Shown: positions 35,574 to 49,228, numbered from the stretch's first letter. The stretch: 64,000 nucleotides of DNA from Chloranthus sessilifolius (GCA_021018995.1 CM037597.1:35714936-35778935), one strand, 5' to 3'. Translations and numbers: made by a program. Notes: a model not told the origin generated them from the letters alone.

Positions 35574-37189
35574 TGTAGACACCCAAATTTGGCCCAAGGC
35601 CTGATCGAAACACCTTTCGAGAGAGGTGCAATTCTTAGCTTTTGATGGCATGAATGGAACCCTTAGGAATTACCCCAAACCCTTAGGAATCACCCTATAT
35701 CCCTTAGGAACCTATCCCAAACCTTTAGAAACCAATCCTGACCCTTAGAACCCATTCTGAATCCTAAACCTAACATTCTCGGGCAATGGATGAAGAGTGG
35801 TGCACCAGGACTAGCTGAGTTCTTTTACTAATATCTAATCATATACCATTGGAAAGAGGACTTCTCCCGCTTTCCAACGAGCCAAGAATCACCTCAATCA
35901 GAGTTGTACATCAAACGCTATGGCCATTTGAAAATCGAGCTTTTTTGGAGGGATTTTTGCCTGGCGCAACTAATAGTTGCGCCAGGCCATTTTCCCCCTG
36001 GATTTGTCTGGCGCAACTAATAGTTGCGCCATATATTTTTCCCCCAGAAATGGTCTGGTGCAACTAATAGTTGCACCAGGCATAAATGGGTCCCCCCAAC
36101 CCCTCGCGAGGCCAACTTCTAGGCTATTGTGCACTACTGTTTTACTGTACTTTTGCCTGGCGCAACTAACTAATAGTTGCGCCAAGCATATGAACAGTGA
36201 CTGTGGGTTTTTGCCCCAAAATTTGTGATTGGGGTTTGACTTGTTGACCACCTCAACCTTTAGGGTGCGTTTTGATAGTCCTGTTGCACCCATTCCTTAC
36301 CTATTGGCAACCCCTTAAGTGGATCAAGGCCTCACCCCATCATCCACCATTAGAACCACCTTCACACCTTTCTAAGCTCTCAAAATCCTAGGAAACCTTA
36401 GATTTGAGATTACCTAATTACTAACTCCAATTAGCATCTAAGTAGCCTCCTAATCCACTCCTTTCCTATAAATAGAGTCCCCCCTCCCCTTGGTTTAAGG
36501 GTTGAGAATTTTGCTTATGAGAGAAAGAGCTCTAAGTGAGAAGTTCTTCCTCCCTTTGGTGCACTATTTTCCCTCAAAATTCTAGAATTCCAAAACCTCT
36601 TCCAAGCTTGTTCTTACATCAAAAACCCATAGCCTAGGTGTGTGTGATCCCCTAGCCTATCTTCTCCCTCCTTTAGCTAGTAAGCCTTAGTGGTTAGAAC
36701 CCATTTCTCTACCATTTAAGCCTTCGAAAGCTCATCAAAGCAAGCCACGCAAGGCTCTCCTATGGTGCTACAAGGGCTCGAGGGCTCCGGCTCTCCTCTT
36801 TCCTCTCCTATCTCTTTCTAGCTCCCTCCATCCTCTCATTTGTGCCGTTACACCGCTGATTTTTCGGTAGGGCACAAATAGGATTCTAAGCCCTTTTGGG
36901 TAAGAGGAAGCTATTTTCCTTGCTTCAACTTTATTTTATTATTGGCCATTAGTAGAGACTGCGTTAAGCGGGTTGATCGGGTGCCTAACACCTTCCCAAT
37001 CGATAACCGAAGCCCCTACCCAAGAGCCTTTGGTGTGGACCGGATTCAGAGTCATATTTTTAGCACTTCGGTGCTCATAAAAATGAACTAGGTATCCCGG
37101 GACACTGAAAGCTTCGGGTGGCGACTCTATATTTTTTATCAGAGAGCGCATCATCGCGACGGGACTGTCATAGATCCCACGGTTGCACA
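35574..37189 (+). mobile_element. Element A, 3' LTR
   Basis: 1616 bp, the same as the 5' LTR apart from scattered, mostly transition differences, small indels and one better preserved palindrome (36156-36185). It ends GGTTGCACA and is followed by the duplication ACCCC. Confidence 0.95.
35960..36185. repeat. GGCGCAAC palindrome array in A 3' LTR
   Basis: Four palindromes, at 35960-35986 (perfect), 36009-36031, 36055-36079 and 36156-36185. In the third both arms changed (CTGGTGCAACTA and TAGTTGCACCAG) and still pair perfectly. The fourth has a CTAA insertion at the centre. Confidence 0.95.
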
Positions 37190-37293
37190 ACCCCCAAACC
37201 TGAGTGGTGCAATACCCTCATTGCATAAAACATTAAACAAAGAAAATAGTACAAAAGGACATTTAAACAATATAACACAAGCACATTAAATCT
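37190..37293 (-). mobile_element. D remnant between A and B
   Basis: Starts with the right ACCCC duplication of A and continues the D sequence interrupted at 20691. It ends where the LTR of B begins. Confidence 0.7.
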
Positions 37294-38832
37294 TGTAGCC
37301 ACCCAAATTTAGCCCAAGGCTCGATCGAAACATACTCCGAGAGAAGCTCACCACCGAGCTTCCAATAGTATCTCCCATACCCTTAAGTACCTTCCCAAAC
37401 CCTTAGAAACTTGCCTAAACCCTTAGGAATTACCCCCAACCTCTCCAAACCCTTAGTTAACCTTCTCGGGGAATGGTTAGAGAGAGGTGCACCAAAACTT
37501 GCAGAGACCTCTAGTAAAATTGAATCTTATGCCATTGAAAAGTAGAGATTCTCAGCTTTCCAACAAGCTAAGAATCACCCTGATCCAAGTCATACATCAA
37601 AAGTTAGGACAATCCGAAGATTCGGACTCAAAAATTGCATCTGGCTGAACCTCTAGAGATCCTCTCGAAGAGGTGGGCATGCTTAACGTATATAATACAG
37701 ACGCTAAGCCATTTTTGGAAGAATGTTGCCTAGTGTGTATATTATACACGCTAGGCCATTATTCCCTGAAGTGGCTTAGCATTTATAATACACACGCTAA
37801 GCATAGATGGGCCCCCCAACGAGCTCTAGACTTCTCTGGCACTATACATATGCTTGGCATGTGTAATACACATGTCAGGCTTAGCTACAGTAAATCTTAG
37901 TTTTTTCTCAAAATTGACTTTTAGGGTTTGACTTGTTGACCATCTCAATATTTAGGGTGGGTTTCATTAGGATTGTTGCACCCTCATTTACCGTATTTGC
38001 AACCCTCTAGTCATTTGAACCTATCATCTACCATTGAACCCTTTTCCCATATATCTAAGCTCTCAAAACCCTAGAAATCCTTAGATATTAAGATTTCCTA
38101 ATTGCTAATCCCATTAGCATTTATGTACCCCTTAACCCTCTCTTTTTCTATAAATAGAGGGGCACCCCTCCTTGCAAATGGCTTGAAAATTTTTCAAAGA
38201 GAGAAAAGATTAAGAGAGCCCTCTTCCCCCTTTGGTGCACCAATCCCATACAAATTCCATAACTTCAAAACTCCCTTTAGACCCCACCTTCCTTCAAAAT
38301 ATCCTTTAGTTTAGGTGAGAACTATCCCTTAGCTCTCTCCTCCTACCTCTTATCCACCAAACCTTAGAGGTTAGAGGATCACCAAGTGCATCTATGCGAA
38401 GGTCCATAGTTGTGCTACAAGGGCCTGAGAGCTTCGGCTCTCCCCTCTATTCCTCTATCTTCTTTGCTTTTCCTTTATCCTCGAATTTGTGCTATTACGC
38501 CATCAAAATTTTGGTGATTGCGGGGGGCGTAAATAGGATCGGAGTGCCTTCGGGCAAGAGGAAGTGCTGTTTTATTTTTTTCTTTTGGCCACAAGTAGAG
38601 ACCACATTTGAGCGTGTTGATCGGGTACCTAACCCCTTCCCGATCAATAACCGAAGCCCCTACCCAAGAGCCTTTAGCGTGAATCGATAAATCAGAGTCA
38701 TATTTGGCATTTTGTGCATTAAATTTTGATTTGAGGTTTCCTGGGACACCAAAAGCTTTGGGTGGCAACTCTAAATTTGTAGTGAAGAGTGCGCATCGTC
38801 GCAACAGACTCACGAGAGTCCACGATTGCACA
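37294..38832 (+). mobile_element. Element B, 5' LTR
   Basis: A 1539-bp LTR, TGTAGCCACCC to GATTGCACA, alignable with the A LTR in order and spacing. A TATA box is at 38149-38157. Just inside, TGGTGATTCTGCTAGGGAG (38835-38853) is a decayed form of the A primer site. No matching 3' LTR exists in the window. Confidence 0.9.
37681..37879. repeat. AGCGTGTG palindrome array in B LTR U3
   Basis: Four palindromes, at 37681-37709, 37729-37755, 37774-37802 and 37853-37879. The general form has arms GCTTAGCGTGTGTA and TACACACGCTAAGC; central bases vary. The position relative to the LTR start matches the A array almost to the base (387 against 386). Confidence 0.95.
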
Positions 38833-40314
38833 AATGGTGATTCTGCTAGGGAGTAGCTAGTAGAGCTTCCCCTTGAAACTTGGCTTCTTTTTTGTTTTTA
38901 TTTATTTTGTGTTTACTAACCTCTTTAGTTTCTTTACGTAGTCACCCCTACGATTTCCGTCAATTTTTCTCACCCTTACGATTCCGTCTATTTTTACTTA
39001 CCCCTACTTTCCCGTCATTTACGTGCCTTAGCCGATTGGTGGGCCTACTTGAGCACTGTATTTACTTTCCTTTAATTTTCTGTCATTTACATGCCTTAGC
39101 CGATTGACGGACTTACTTGCGCATTTATCCACCTTAGCCATTTGGCAAGCCTACGTGAGCTTTTATTTTCTTGTAATCATATACCACCAATGGACGCCGA
39201 CCCGAAGAGTCGGCACGGAATCATCATAACTCGGTTTTAGACAATAAGCAAACCCCCTTTTAAAATTGAATCCAAAATTGAACCTTAAAATTGAATTAAG
39301 GGACTTAAATCATTTTTGCGGGGGTAGCTCTTAAGGGGTTGGGAATTTAGGCAGCGATGCAAATTCCCGATTCTTAGTACGACGGCAGCCCCTAGTAGTG
39401 ATGATCAGGAAAAGTACCACCCCATCCAGTATCTGAGAAAGCGCTTGTGCCGGAGATATATCGGGTGAGTAACCGTTCTTGTTACAAAGCTTAAAACCCT
39501 GAGATAGTGCATTTAGCGGCCCCGAATCAGCCTTGTATCCCAAGGTTCGGAAAGGAGGGACTCGGAATAACAAAGAAAATCAGTCTCCCGAAGCATCGCT
39601 TCCAGAAAACCCAAAAAAAGAAACCAATCTCGAGCTTCTTGTTTGCTGTCAAAATATAAGTATATAGCCTATTTTTGCTTGGCGTGTGTAACACACACGC
39701 TAAGCCAACTTTTCCCAGATTTGCTCTAGCGTGTGTAATAGACACGCTAAGCCAGCCTTCTTTAGATTTAGTGGCCTAGAGTATATAGTATGCATGCCAA
39801 GCTACTCTGGGCTGGGCAGCCCGAATCTGAGACCTTTCTCACTTCCCCCGAGTCCCCCACTTAGTGGTTCAGTACCCCTGATACATCCCACACCCTCAGA
39901 CACCCAATACGCCTTCGCCGGCCAAAAGAGGTCACCCTCTTATTGGCTTGTTCCATTGGATCGGGTTGTTTGTGTGGATTCCCATGCCTTCACATAGAAC
40001 AAAGGTTTTCTCTTCTATTTCTTCTGAAGCACGTCGAGGTCCTGCCGTGGGAGATATTTCGGTGTGAGCGCCGCCCGAAACAGGAATTCAAAGGCCCCGG
40101 AATCCTTCATCATAAAGGTTCATTTGCGTTATCCAAAAATCAAAACCAACAAAAATCAAGAAAAAAAAATAAATAAATAAAAACAAAAACAAAAAGGAAA
40201 ACTCGTGGTGTCGGCACAACGGCATCGCCCTACTCTCCATCATCCTGAAGAGGGAGAAGAAGAAAATTATACTGACCCCATCCGAGGCATCCATATCCAA
40301 CCCGCCGCCAAGCC
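38833..40314 (+). other. B leader, non-coding, with internal palindrome array
   Basis: Aligns with the A leader. It includes the tandem hairpin series (38935-39180), the conserved GACGGCAGCCCCTAGTAGTG phrase near 39380, and the array at 39677-39802. No ORF is accepted. Confidence 0.75.
39677..39802. repeat. Internal AGCGTGTG palindrome array of B
   Basis: Three copies: 39677-39705 (arms GCTTGGCGTGTGT and ACACACGCTAAGC), 39726-39751 and 39774-39802. It occupies the same leader position as the A array at 23202-23368 but carries the B motif. Confidence 0.93.
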
Positions 40315-41500
40315 ATGTCGTGGGCGGTTGATCCGACATATGCCGATCCCGATTCATCCCCGCCACGTTCCCCAACTCATTCCCATGCGGAAGAAAATTT
40401 TCATCCATCCCCCTCACCCAATCCCCATTTACCGTCACCGGGCCTTCGGTGGACCCATTTTCCCACCCACCACCTCTCAGATCAACCAAAATCCTACACC
40501 CCATCCTCCCACCTTTGCTCGAACCATGCCCATTCCCCCCTCCATATCCCCTCCAAATCCACCTCATCTTCCATCCACATCCACCCAAAATTCGACCCAA
40601 TTTTCCACCTTTACCTCATCCACCATGCCTCATTTTCCATCCTCCCAACATATACCCGATTTTTCTACACCTACCCATACCACACCCATTTTCTCAAACC
40701 CACCACCTATCCCCCCATCTACCCAAGTCATGCCCAATTTTACCGGGGCCATGCCCAATTTTTCCCACACCTTCACCTCATCCACACCCTATATTCCATC
40801 AAATGCACCATTTCCATCCACCCCCTCTCCCAACCCGATGGCCATGATGGACGAGATGGTCAGGGCCTATACAAACTGGAAGGCCTCTCAAAACATCCTC
40901 CCTCATCCACACCACACATCTCCCAACCCATCATATACACTACCAAGTCTCCATGCCTCTTTACCCTAAGCCCACCAAGGCCTAATGGCCCAAACCCATA
41001 GTATCCATAATGTTCAGGGCTCCCCTCGAGCATGGGACTATTGGAATAGACACCAAGGCCCAATAGACCAAGCCCACCAAGGCCCAATGGCCAAATCCAC
41101 CAAGGCCCAATGGCCCTAGTCCACCAAGGCCCAATGGCCCCAGCCCACCAAGGCTCAATGACCCAAGCCAACCAAGGCCCAATGGCCCAACCCACCAAGG
41201 CCCAATGGCTCCAACCCACCAGGACCCCGTCCCCTAAGCCCATCAAGGCCCATACCTAGGAGCCCCATTCTCCCACTACCCCACACACATCCAACAAGCC
41301 TCCATTCCACCCCAAATAATGCACCCATATCAATCAGTCTCCCAACATAGCATGAGCCTCGGTCATCCACAACCCTCATACCTAGCCCAATACGGGAACC
41401 TAGCTCATGCCATGCATCAACCCCAATTCACCCATCCCCCTGCTTCTCAAACTCATTCCCAAGGATTCTCCATATTCAGTGGCATCACCTAGTACCCGTC
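40315..41500 (+). pseudogene. B gag N-terminal Pro-rich extension (ORF1)
   Basis: Homologue of A ORF1, beginning MSWAVDPTYADPDSSPPRSP. A frameshift near 40430 moves the reading to the frame that ends with LPSLHASLP at 40966, and a repeat run of GGCCCAATGGCC type units follows at 40975-41250. Several stops are present. Confidence 0.75.
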
Positions 41501-42760
41501 CTACCAACACAGAATCAACTGGATAATCTCACCCTTCCTCCACCATACATAGACCCCCAGTATGAGGAAGACGAGATTAGAAGCAGTGGGGCATATCAAT
41601 GGGATTTCACCAACCTCAACCTCCCACCACTCGTAATCACCAATCCCCCGACAGCACAAAGTGAGTGGAGATCGACAGTTGAAAGAGAAGCCCCACCATC
41701 TAAAGAATTGAAACAACTAAACGAACAACTGGACAAGATCTATAAGCAATTGATGAAGATGGGTGGAGCCGAGATTCATCCCACAAACTTTTCCGATTTA
41801 TGCCTATACTCTGAATTTCCCTTACCCGCGGAATTCTAAGTTCCGGTCTTCGACAAGTACAATGGCATGGCAATCTCATTGCAAACCTCAAGTCCTATTG
41901 TGGGGTCATGTGCCAGTATGAAGGAGATGAGCATTTTCTCATAAAGGTCTTCCAGAAGAGCCTTACGGGCCCAGCTTTAAAGTGGTTCACTTCGTTGGAA
42001 CCTTCCATGATCAAAACTTTGTAGGATCTGACCCACTTGTTCCAAGAACAATACGTCTTCAATATCAATATTGAACCCAGAAAATCGAACCTAGCCTTGC
42101 TAAAGCAGAAGCCCGATGAAGCATTCAGTGATTATCTTGGGCGGTGGAGGGCACTAGCATCTTAGGTCAAGAACAGAATACCAGATGATGAGCATATCAA
42201 AATGATCTCAAAAAATACCTTGTCAGTCATCTCGAATTTCCTAGTATACCAATAGCAGTCCAGCTTTGCTGATTTGGTAAGAAATGCCAACCGCTGTAGG
42301 ATGCCATTAGAGAACGACGTCTGAGCAAGAATGTGTTTGGTGGGGCCAGTGGGGTTCGAAGGTTCACTAAATGGAGGAACGATAGAAGAACTGGGGTAGA
42401 AGTACAGACGGTCGTGAATACATGACCTAATACCAGCATAACCCCATTTTAATTTAAAGCAACATATTCAGCTCCAGTCAGAAGCGAGCCAGTGCAAAGA
42501 ACCAGAAATGGGCAAGGGGCCCAAATGACCCTAGCACAGAGAAGGGCCCATTTTGATCGATTCTTCACACCTTTAGGGCAATCTTTGAACATCTTATTGT
42601 CATTGCTAATTGAGAAGGGTTTGGTAACTGCACTCTAACCACGACCTTCGCCGAATCCTATTCTAAGGAATTACAACCCAAATACCCATTGTAATTTCCG
42701 TCAAGGACCAGGCTACCCGACCGATCGCTGCTTCCCTTTAAAGCATGCGATACAAGACTT
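41501..42760 (+). pseudogene. gag: B gag core, decayed
   Basis: Counterpart of A 25440-26640: fragments such as VFDKYNGMA, VFQKSLTGPALKWFTSLEPS and DYLGRWRALAS are readable across frames. TAG and TAA codons have replaced Gln and Trp codons. Confidence 0.75.
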
Positions 42761-45000
42761 AATAGAGGCCGATAAAATCATCCCTCCAACACTTCCCTAG
42801 GTCAACCAACATGCCAACATACACCAAGTACCATTACCGCCATATCCGTCTGGTGGAACAGGCCCAAGGACGACCGTCAGTATGATAGAGGAGGATGACA
42901 AGGAGTTTGACCCGTCAGATTACATCCGCACCTAGGAAGAATTTGTAACACAAATGTAGAGAGATCAAGAGAATAGAAGCATCGGAGTGATTGAGCCACT
43001 GAATCTAGCTGATTACTTCCCTAATCCTGCCCCACCAACAAAACCCTTAGATCTAAGGGTATATTTTCCATCACCAGCTCCCATTAGTTATGTCCAAAGC
43101 AACTAGTATCAACCATATACAGTAGCAGCATCCACCAGTTACCAGATGGCTGATTTTGCCCTATACCCCTCTCTAGCACCAGTTAACTATCAATGGCCTA
43201 CCCCCATCGCACCGCCCCCAGTATAGCCGTTGACGATCCCCACTAACCCCATAAGGCCCACTTTTACCACTCCCTCAATTTATCCCACAGAGGTCAACCA
43301 AGTGCTATCCACCCATCCCAATCTGCTGACTCAAGCACCTTTGCGGCCCACGCCCACTCCATTTCAAATACCGGGCTAACCTACAATCCCCATCAAGTTC
43401 CCCTCAGTTATGAATAGACAGATGTCAATACAGGCAGCAGCAAAGAGGGGTCGGTAGATTTCATCACCCGATCAGGAAAAGTCTTCAGGCAATCAAAAAT
43501 ACCAGCACCGACCTGTACGGAGGAGGAAAAGGAAGCTACCCATGTGACCCCATTCGAAAAAGTGAGCCGAGAATGCATATTGGAAACTCAGCTGAAGAGA
43601 ATGTTGGCCCATATCCCAGTATGGGATCTATTAATGACATCCCCTCTTCATTTTCAAGCTTTAATAAGAGCATTAAAAAATGCACACGTATCTATCTAAG
43701 TAAGCTCGGGCGAAGTGGGACAGATAATTGGGCAGGTGTTGGCTCCCAAAGACATTTCTTTTTTAGATGCCGACCTGCCAGAAGAAGGAAATAGTCACTC
43801 CAAACCCCTCAACATCACCTTCGAAACTGGAAATTTAGTGACCCCCTTAGTATTGATTGACAATGAATCTACCTTAAATGTGTGCCCCCTGAGAACTGCT
43901 ACCAAAATAGGGGTGGACCCTTCCATGTTAAGGCCGACAAGGACAAGCGCCAAAGGATTTGACAATACAAGAAGCGAAATAATTGGGGAAGTCGATCTTG
44001 AGCTCATAATTGGGCCAATGACCTTTTCCATACCATTTCAGGTAATGGACATCAAATCCACATTTAATCTATTTTTAGGGCACCCATGGCTACATGAGGT
44101 CGGGGCAATACCGTTAACCCTGCACTAAAAGCTTAGATTTGTGTTAGAGCAGAAAATCATCACCATTACGAGCGAGGGGCAGGATGAAAGAGAGAAAGTT
44201 ACCCACAGTATTGAGAAACTCAAAGTATTGAATGTGCCGCACACAACCGAAGACACAGTCCTCCATAGCTTTGAGTATGATGTATCAGTAGTGATCTCGG
44301 AGCCTCTCGAGAAGATTACCACGAAGACCGCTGGAAAAATGGTCACTGCCGTGGCCATGCTCCAGAAATGGGGCTACCAGAAAGATAAGGGGTTGGGACC
44401 GTAGTTGCAAGGACGGAAGGACCCAATTAGAGCCAAAGGTGGATAGTGGGTCAGATTCAGCCTAGGCTACAGGCCTACCGAGGAAGAGGTCCAGGAGGCC
44501 AAGGAAAAGGCCCGAACCATTGCCGCAATAAAAACTGAGGAATTGACTTGGAGGATGAACCTCGCCCTAGACCTTACATTCGTGAGCGTCGGGGTCGTAA
44601 AAATTGATCAGAATGGAGCAACACAACTAACCCCGCACAAGCCGATTGCCACGACCCACCCTACCAATCCCTAAATCATCCCTCCTATTTTTGAAGTAGA
44701 CATGGCCTCCCTGTCCCTTTTTAAGGAGGAGTTTCCCATACCTGCATAGTCCCCCCTATAATAAACCACCATCGAACGATGCTATTGTTCGAAGACGGGC
44801 CCCCATACGAGCCCAGGATATACCTGATGGAGGCTGGCTCCCAAAAGCCATATCAATCAAGCTCCTCCACCCAAGCAAGTAAAGGGAAAGTACCATAGGT
44901 AAGTAATTGGGTGTCAATACCCTATCTCTGGAAGCTTCGAGTGGCCTTAAATTCGGTACTCGCTTCTAAAAAAAAAATAACCCATAAAAAGTGAAGTGAG
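42761..45000 (+). pseudogene. B gag C-terminus, protease and G-patch, decayed
   Basis: The best preserved part is 43715-44404: LVTPLVLIDNESTLNVCPL is the protease motif with Gly changed to Glu, followed by GFDNTRSEIIGEVDLELIIG and MLQKWGYQKDKGLGP (G-patch-like). Several in-frame stops lie before and after. Confidence 0.8.
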
Positions 45001-46860
45001 CCCTTAGCAGGCAATACCATGTGAATATAGGGACCCGCCTTGCCAAGGGCCCATTTCCAAAGAAAGAAAATTCTAAAAAAATAAAAGAAATACAAAATAA
45101 TCCAAAAAAATTTTCTTTCAAAATTCTTGAGAAAATCAAAGAAAAAGGTGTCTTAATAGAAAAGCATATCCCATGTGAAATCGACCCCTTTCTTGTAGAA
45201 ATACAAGAAGAGGTAGGAGTCACGATTCTGGATGAGAAAAACCCAACCGAGGATCTCCCCAATGAGCTCCTGGATCGGTTTGCCAATTTTGAGCATGGCC
45301 CTACACCGATTGTTGAAGAAACAGAGGATGTCAATCTAGGGACCGAGGAGTTTCTAGAATCACTAAGATCGGAACATCGCTATCTCCCAAGGAAAGAAAC
45401 AACATGATTGATTTCCTTCGGTCATACCAAGAAGTCTTCACATGGTCATATGAGGATATGCCTAGTCTGAATACTGATTTCGTCGAGCATGAGCTACCAC
45501 TATATCTAGATGTTAAGTCGGTCAAACAAAAGTTGAGACGCCTCAGACCCGAGTGGATGCTGAAAGTAAAAGATGAGGTCGTAAAGCAGTACGATGCAGG
45601 GCTTCTCATAATCTCTAAATACCCATAGTGGCTAGCCAACATCATCCCAGTACCTAAGAAGGATGGAAAGGTTCGCATGTGCATTGATTTCAGAAATCTC
45701 AACAAGGAGAGCCCAAAAGATAACTTCCCATTGCCAATCATCGATGTCCTGGTCGATAAAACTGCTAGGCATGGGATGCTCTCATTTATGGATAGATTCT
45801 CTGGATAAAATCAGATCAAGATGGCAGAGGCAGACTGAGAGAAAACAGCGTTCATTACTCCTTGGGGAACGTTCTACTACCGAGTCATGCAATTTGGGTT
45901 GAAAAATGTGAGAGCGACATACCAAAGGGCAATTACAACACTCTTCCATGACATGATGCATCGAGAAATTGAGGTGTATGTTGACGACATGATCGCCAAA
46001 TCACCAAAGAGAGGTGATCATCTAATAAATCTCTAGAAGCTGTTTGAAAGACTGAGAAAATACAAGCTGCGTCTGAACCCTCAGAAATGCGCATTTGGTG
46101 CTATATTAGGAAAACTACTAGGCTTCATTGTTAGCAGAAGAGGCATCGAGGTTAACCCGATCAAGGTAAAAGCCATTGTCAAAATGCCACCGCCATCTAC
46201 CGAGAAAGAGGTTAGAGGCTTCTTGGATAGAATACAGTACATCAGTCAATTCATTGCACAACTAACTCCTATTTGTATGCCAATCTTCAAGCTACTAAGA
46301 AAAGATTCACCCATTGAATGGAACGAGGACTGTCAAGCAACATTCAATAAAATCAAGAGTTACCATCTCAATCCTCTAGTTTTGATACCGCCTGAACCCA
46401 GGAGACCACTCTAAATGTATCTCTCCAGAACGAAAGTTTTGATAGGATGTGTCCTAGGGCAACATGATGAACAGGAAGAAGAGCATGCCATTTATTACTT
46501 GAGCAAGAAATTTACCGATTATGAGACACGCTATTCTCATATGGAGAAAGCATGCCTGGCTCTTGTATGGGCTACCCAGAGGCTCCGCAACTACTTGCTA
46601 TCTCAAGTTGTTCTACTCCTAGCACGGATGGATCCATTAAAATACTTATTTGAGAAGCTAGCTCTCACTGGGCGAACTGCACGCTGGCAACTTCTCCTAT
46701 TAGAATTTGACCTCACATATGTCACATAGAAGTCGATCAAAGGACAAGCATTCGCCGATCATCTGGTTAAGAACCCTTTACTTGAGTACAAGCCTTTAAG
46801 GACTGAATTCCCATATGAGAACATCTTGTTCATGACAGAGGATGGTATAGCAAAGATAGA
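45001..46860 (+). pseudogene. pol: B reverse transcriptase and first RNase H, decayed
   Basis: Parallels A 29036-30948 with many stops and frameshifts. RT keeps KDGKVRMCIDFRNLN and the intact active site EVYVDDMIAK at 45977-45988. RNase H keeps YYLSKKFTDYETRYSH. The segment FADHLVKNPLLEYKPL (46752-46800), disrupted in A, is present here. Confidence 0.85.
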
Positions 46861-47509
46861 GGAGTCCTAGGTAATAGACTTCGACGGAGCAGGAAATGCT
46901 GAAGGTCAAGGAATCGACGTTATTGTAATTGCGCCAAAAGAATCTCATGTACCAGTGTCCATCAAGCTCAACTTCTCATGTACAAACAACATGGCCGAAT
47001 GTGAAGCCTGTGTAGCAGGCCTACAGGCAACCTTGGACCTGAATGTAACTCATCTTAGGGTGTTTGGCGATTCGCAGTTAATCATATGCCAGACCAACGA
47101 AGATTGGAAGACAAAGGATGAGAAGCTGATCCCATACTACGAGCACCTCGAGGACCTAATAGCATCCTTCGATGATGTTACATTCTCGTATGTCTCACGA
47201 ACGAGAAATCTATTCGCCGATGCACTGGCGACACTGGCATCAATGGTCGAAATTCCGTATGGCGTCAAAATGAAGCCAATCATGATTAAAAAAAGGAACG
47301 AGTCAGCCTTCTGCCCCCAGATCGAGGAACCCATGAAGTTAGATGATGAGCCTCTATGGTTCTCAAATATTAAGAATTTCCTTGAAACTCAAACTTTCCC
47401 TGAAGGTACGTCTAAGACGGACAGGCAGACCATCCAACGTTTAGCGACTAATTACGTCATTTATGGTGAGTGCCTCTACAAGCGGTCATATAATAATATC
47501 CTGCTCTGA
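46861..47509 (+). pseudogene. B second RNase H (aRNH)
   Basis: VIDFDGAGNAEGQGIDVIVI, NNMAECEACVAGLQATL, VFGDSQLIICQTNEDWK and FADALATLASM mark the archaeal-type RNase H. The frame is open from 46955 to the stop at 47507. Confidence 0.85.
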
Positions 47510-48606
47510 TGTCTAACTGAGGGCGAGACAGCCTATATTATGAAAGAGATCCATGAGGAAGTATGCGGGGCCCACATCAATGGGCACATGCTTGCCAAAA
47601 AGACCCTACGACAAGGATATTTCTGAACTACCATGGAAGCTGACTGTTGCAAGCACGTTAAGAAGTGCTACAAATGTCAAGAACATTCCAGTTTGATACA
47701 TGCTCCAGCCATAGATCTACACAGCATGACAACTCCTTAGCCATTCGCCACTTGGGGCCTCGACATCGTCGAAAAAGTCAATCCGAAAGCTTCGAACGGG
47801 CATCAGTTTATCCTCGTCGCCATTGAATATTTCGCCAAATGGGTAGAGGCGGCATCCTATACAAATATCACGGCCAACCATGTTAAGAAGTTCATCAAGA
47901 ATAATATTGTTTATCGATTCGGTGTACCCAAAAACATCATCACAGATAATGGCACCAACTTTGCAAATAAGCATATCAGAGCCTTCTGTGAGCAATATAA
48001 AATCAAACATCATCGGTCGTCACCATATCGGCCGCAAACAATGGTGCCGAAGAAGCTGCTAACAAAATAGTCATCTGCATCCTTGAGAAGATGGTTATCA
48101 CATACCAAGACTGGAGCAAAATATTACCATTCACATCATGGGCCTACCGAACGTCGATTCGTACCGCTACAGGAGCAACATCATTTTCCCTTGTATATGG
48201 AATCGAGGTCGTCCTGCCAGTTGAGGTTGAAGTACCATCACTCCACATTCTCATCGAATCTGATCTATCGAAAGTCAAAAGAGAGAGGTCCCGTTTCGAG
48301 CAACTAAACTTGCTCGATGAGAAAAGGCTCCTAGCCTTGTGTCACACCCAAGCCTATTAGATAAGGATCGTACGTGCTTACAACAAACGTTTTCACGTTT
48401 GAGATTTGAAAGAGGGTGATACTGTACTCAAGAAAATCTTCTCATCTCTCCACGTCGATCCAAGAGGAAAATTCAAGCCCAAGTGGGAGGGACCTTACGT
48501 CATCCGAGAAGTGCTCCCATGGTACACGCTCCACCTCGCCTCCATGGACGAAGATTACTTTCCTAAGCCCATGAACGTTGGATATGTCTGACATTTCTAT
48601 TCCTAA
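47510..48606 (+). pseudogene. int: B integrase, decayed
   Basis: CYKCQEHSSL and HEEVCGAHINGHML are the zinc-binding residues. The core has GLDIVEKV, IITDNGTNF (second Asp intact) and a frameshift just before the Glu region. The C-terminus GKFKPKWEGPYVIREVLP is readable to the stop at 48604-48606. Several TAG, TAA and TGA codons interrupt it. Confidence 0.82.
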
Positions 48607-49228
48607 GTTTCTCGCGATAAGGTAAGTATTGATAAGATGGATACGTGACTGCTTAAGGACCCCATAAAAGAGACCATCATTTTAAAGCCAAGTAGCTAAA
48701 ACAGCATCCCTAAATACTTATACCCTTGCTACACCTGTTGAGCTATTGACCTTTCTTTCGTTAAACCCCTCCTCAGAAAAGAAGACGAAAAAAGTGTATA
48801 TACCAAATTAAAAAAAAGGAGAAAAAGAGTTACCATCAAATCCAAAAAAATCAGAAAAGCAAAATCCCAAAAAAAGTATGTCTGCAAAAAAATAAAAAGA
48901 ACAAAAAAATAGAAAAGAAAAAGTGGGGCATGTACAGTCAAAATTTCCCAAGGAAGAAGTGTATTACGACAGCTGGAACCCTATCAAGAAAACCTTCTTA
49001 ATCCAAGAACACCTTCAAAATTTCTAACCTATCCCATGGCCAAGATACATCCCGAGAAAAAATCCTCTTTAAGGTCTACAAGCAGTCACAGTATCCATTG
49101 AGCCAGCACGAGAGAAAGCTGAGAGACGACAAAAGAACTCCATCCAGTCGGCTATGACGGAATCGACGTCCATTTCGTAGCCTTTGAGAAAATAAAGAAG
49201 AAAAGAAAAAGAAAAAATATAAGCTCAA

